Of a stretch of DNA of 34,408 nt, positions 32,233 to 34,408 are shown piece by piece. Each line of letters begins with the position of its first letter. The first letter of the stretch is position 1. The notes beneath the pieces are model-generated. The model searched no databases. It saw only the letters and a list, made by a program, of their open reading frames with translations, and was not told the origin of the DNA. This DNA is from Methanobrevibacter sp. (GTDB taxonomy: Archaea > Methanobacteriota > Methanobacteria > Methanobacteriales > Methanobacteriaceae), in contig NZ_JAFRJO010000075.1 of NCBI RefSeq assembly GCF_017432245.1, positions 1-34,408 of the forward strand, read 5' to 3'. Made by a program: the position numbers and the translations under genes.

Positions 32233-33231
32233 ATGAATCTTTTTACAGAGCAATTGAACTTATCAAATGAACCTATTCAAAAGTCTCCAATAAAACTGCC
32301 GGTTATTGATGAAAATGGAGAAAAGAAGCATTTGATGGAAGTTTTTGATTTTGAAAGCATGCTCGAAGACTACTTGATTGAACTAGAGATTAGAAACTAT
32401 TCAGAAAACACTGTTAAAACATACAGTTCCATCATCCATAACCTAATCAATTATATGAAAAATGAGGAAAACCTATATGATGGAAAAAGATTTTTAGCCA
32501 GTTTCAGAAAGTATATCCGTGACCTGAAAAGGGACAAGTACCTTACCCAGAATTACATTTACTTGACTACAGTCGTTTCAAAAAAATTCCTTGAATTCAA
32601 TGACATCTATTTTTTAGAAGACATCAAGAATCCAAAGAGAACAAAGTCATTGCCTAAATCCCTTAATGAAAAGGAAGTGAAGGATTTGATAGAAGCTGTA
32701 GCGATTGATGAAAATGACACTCCTTTTAAACAGAAGTCAAAAAGAAGAGATAAGGTTATCCTCACACTGCTTTACTCTACAGGGCTTCGTATATCAGAAC
32801 TTGTAAAGCTATTGAAAAGAGACATTGATTTTGATGAAAGAACCATTAGAGTTAGAGGTAAAGGGGATAAGGACAGAATTGTTCTTTTCGATGAGCATAC
32901 AAAAGAGCTTCTATTGGATTATCTTGATGGGGATAGGCAGAATTCTGAATTCATTTTTGTAAATAAGAATGGAAACAGTCTCACACCAAGATACGTTCAG
33001 ATGATGATAAAGAAATATGCAGATAAAGCAGGAATCAAAAAGAAAGTTACTCCTCACGTCTTAAGACACTCCTTTGCTACACATCTTTTAAAGAATGGTG
33101 TGGACATTAGGGTTATTCAGCAACTTCTTGGACATTCAAGCCTTTCAACAACTCAGATTTACACTAGTGTAGACATGGATACAATCAAATCAGTTTATGA
33201 TCAAGCAAGAGAACAGGAAAATAACATTTAG
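32233..33231 (+). CDS. xerA: Tyrosine recombinase, XerA-like
   Basis: A 332-aa site-specific recombinase of the XerC/D/A type that would resolve chromosome dimers at a dif site or act as an integrase. After a 40-residue N-terminal extension come the core-binding SAM-like domain (about 42-125) and catalytic domain (145-325), with R186 (STGLRISEL), K210 (RGKGDKDR), H275-x-x-R278 (TPHVLRHS), H301 ([11 protein letters not shown]) and nucleophile Y310 (TQIYTSV). All catalytic residues are present. Housekeeping XerA is likelier than a mobile integrase, because no att repeats or phage genes lie nearby. It is followed 11 bp later by an ATP-grasp gene, probably in the same operon. Confidence 0.92.
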   Translation: MNLFTEQLNLSNEPIQKSPIKLPVIDENGEKKHLMEVFDFESMLEDYLIELEIRNYSENTVKTYSSIIHNLINYMKNEENLYDGKRFLASFRKYIRDLKRDKYLTQNYIYLTTVVSKKFLEFNDIYFLEDIKNPKRTKSLPKSLNEKEVKDLIEAVAIDENDTPFKQKSKRRDKVILTLLYSTGLRISELVKLLKRDIDFDERTIRVRGKGDKDRIVLFDEHTKELLLDYLDGDRQNSEFIFVNKNGNSLTPRYVQMMIKKYADKAGIKKKVTPHVLRHSFATHLLKNGVDIRVIQQLLGHSSLSTTQIYTSVDMDTIKSVYDQAREQENNI

Positions 33232-33242
33232 GGATGAAAATT

Positions 33243-34408
33243 ATGGAAAATTTACTTCTTATGGGAATTGACACAAGACCAATGGTTAATTCTGCATTGA
33301 AATTGGATTACAAAACATTTTCCATCAGCTATTTTAAAACAGTTGACTTTAAAATGCCATATATGGAAAAGCATGTTTTAGATCAGGAAAGTGTCATATC
33401 CTGTGGAAGGTTTGAAGAAAATTATTCACCTGAGAAACTTCTTGAATTATCAAAGGATTTTCTTTTTCAAAATAATGATGGGGATGAGATTGATAAGATT
33501 GTACTCACCACTGGAATAAATGCAAAAAATTTTTCTGGAGAATTTAAAAAATTTAGAAAAATTGTTCGTGGCAATAAGAACACTGAATCTGTTGAGAATA
33601 AATTCAAATTTTACAATAAGCTAAAAAACAAATTTAACGTTCCACTTACATTTCAACCATCTGATGTAGGGGAATTGAATGAGATTTTACAACAATACCC
33701 CAACAATCAATTTATTTTAAAACCCCTTCAAGGAAGTGGAGGGTTAGGAATTTTCCTGCTAAATAATGAAAGTTGTGATGAATTAAAACAAGTGGATGAA
33801 ATTTGTCAAAATATTTCACTTGAAAACTACATACTTCAGGAGTATATTGAAGGAACTAATGTGTCATCATCAGTGCTGTCAAGTCATGATGAGCAAAAAA
33901 ATTTGATCAATTCAAGATTGATCACTGCACATGACTTGGGAAATGATTCATATGAATATTCTGGAAACATTTTGCCATTGGATGAAAATAGCTTTAGAAT
34001 GTTTAATGATAATCAAACAGAAATTAATCTTGATGAGCTTAATGATGAGATGGAAAATACATCTGAAGATTTGATAAATGAATTTGGCCTTATTGGATCA
34101 AATGGTGTTGACTATATTTTGGATAAGGAGGGGGAATTGAAAGTCATTGAAATCAATCCAAGATTCCAGGGAACCTATGAACTGGTTGAGAATTCACTTG
34201 GCATAAATCTCTTGGATGCACACATCAAGGCATGTGAAGGGGAAATCATTGACATACCTAATCCTAATCAGTATTCATTCAAGAAGATCATCTATGCAAG
34301 AAAACAGATTAATATAGGAAACCTGAAGATTCCAAACGTATATGATATTCCATATGAAGGAGTGAAAATAGAAAAAGATCAGCCGTTAGTCACTATCATC
34401 AGTTCAAA
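33243..34408 (+). CDS. ATP-grasp protein, COG2232-like (3' end outside window)
   Basis: An open frame from the ATG at 33243 (ATG 33234 also in frame) to the window end, at least 388 codons; the stop is not seen. The N-terminus (MENLLLMGIDTRPMVNSALK) is a Rossmann-like pre-ATP-grasp domain as in archaeal 'predicted ATP-dependent carboligases' (COG2232). The ATP-binding region follows (QFILKPLQGSGGLGIFLL, then YILQEYIEGTNVSSSVL), and the metal-binding end reads VIEINPRFQGTYE, with the Glu and Asn ligands. Such enzymes ligate a carboxylate to an amine or thiol via acyl-phosphate. Substrate unknown; a cofactor pathway is a guess. Follows the recombinase by 11 bp. Confidence 0.85.
   Translation, partial: MENLLLMGIDTRPMVNSALKLDYKTFSISYFKTVDFKMPYMEKHVLDQESVISCGRFEENYSPEKLLELSKDFLFQNNDGDEIDKIVLTTGINAKNFSGEFKKFRKIVRGNKNTESVENKFKFYNKLKNKFNVPLTFQPSDVGELNEILQQYPNNQFILKPLQGSGGLGIFLLNNESCDELKQVDEICQNISLENYILQEYIEGTNVSSSVLSSHDEQKNLINSRLITAHDLGNDSYEYSGNILPLDENSFRMFNDNQTEINLDELNDEMENTSEDLINEFGLIGSNGVDYILDKEGELKVIEINPRFQGTYELVENSLGINLLDAHIKACEGEIIDIPNPNQYSFKKIIYARKQINIGNLKIPNVYDIPYEGVKIEKDQPLVTIISS

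Noticed and set aside
32233-33231. Tyrosine recombinase as sign of an integrated virus or element
   Set aside because: No att repeats, tRNA or phage genes nearby, and the protein looks like housekeeping XerA.
1-34408. tRNA or rRNA genes in the intergenic spaces
   Set aside because: No GC-rich 70-90 bp cloverleaf-like segment or rRNA sequence was noticed; a tRNAscan run would be the proper test.

Overview
The window looks like chromosomal DNA of a methanogenic archaeon, most likely Methanobrevibacter or a close relative. It is very AT-rich. The information-processing genes are archaeal (TFB, aRF1, DnaG primase, Gar1, XerA-type recombinase, archaeal UMP kinase). Ribosome binding sites are GGTGAT/GGAGG, and promoters have a CGAAA-type BRE followed by a TTTATATA box. 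No rRNA, tRNA, CRISPR array or insertion sequence was seen. The species call is inference from codon use and gene content.

Left part (1-7900) is accessory. A long structured leader precedes a possible operon of an AbrB/DUF2080-like small protein, two unknown proteins, and an ADP-ribosylglycohydrolase sandwiched between two paralogous proteins of nearly equal size (127 and 126 aa). A RelE-type toxin with a 33-codon partner follows on the minus strand. Next comes a divergent histone-fold protein with a C-terminal helix, under a palindrome that abuts its TATA box. Three SseB-family genes follow, interrupted by a second toxin-antitoxin pair with its own perfect operator.

Middle left (8000-15000, minus strand): a 52-aa Cys-containing membrane protein, rubrerythrin with three successive palindromes in its promoter region, a 5-formyl-THF cyclo-ligase-like protein, three PsbP/DcrB-like paralogues, an AbrB-coiled-coil protein with a likely self-operator, and a secreted tannase-type esterase that looks acquired from gut bacteria.

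Middle right (15100-24100) is mostly housekeeping: DUF655 and aRF1 as one operon, a PAP2-like membrane protein, UMP kinase, bacterial-type TatD, a zinc-ribbon membrane peptide, two YbjQ-type proteins (one fused to a membrane domain), a TauE/SafE transporter and an unknown membrane protein.

Right part (24200-34408): a two-domain glycosyltransferase, a gar1-tfb operon in which tfb lacks a normal start codon, a sirtuin, an RraA-family protein, a 1-kb non-coding stretch, DnaG with a basic linker, a tyrosine recombinase and an ATP-grasp protein cut by the window end.

Many 3' ends run into long T-rich tracts in the transcribed sense, as expected for archaeal oligo-T termination. Several genes use TTG starts with good ribosome binding sites.
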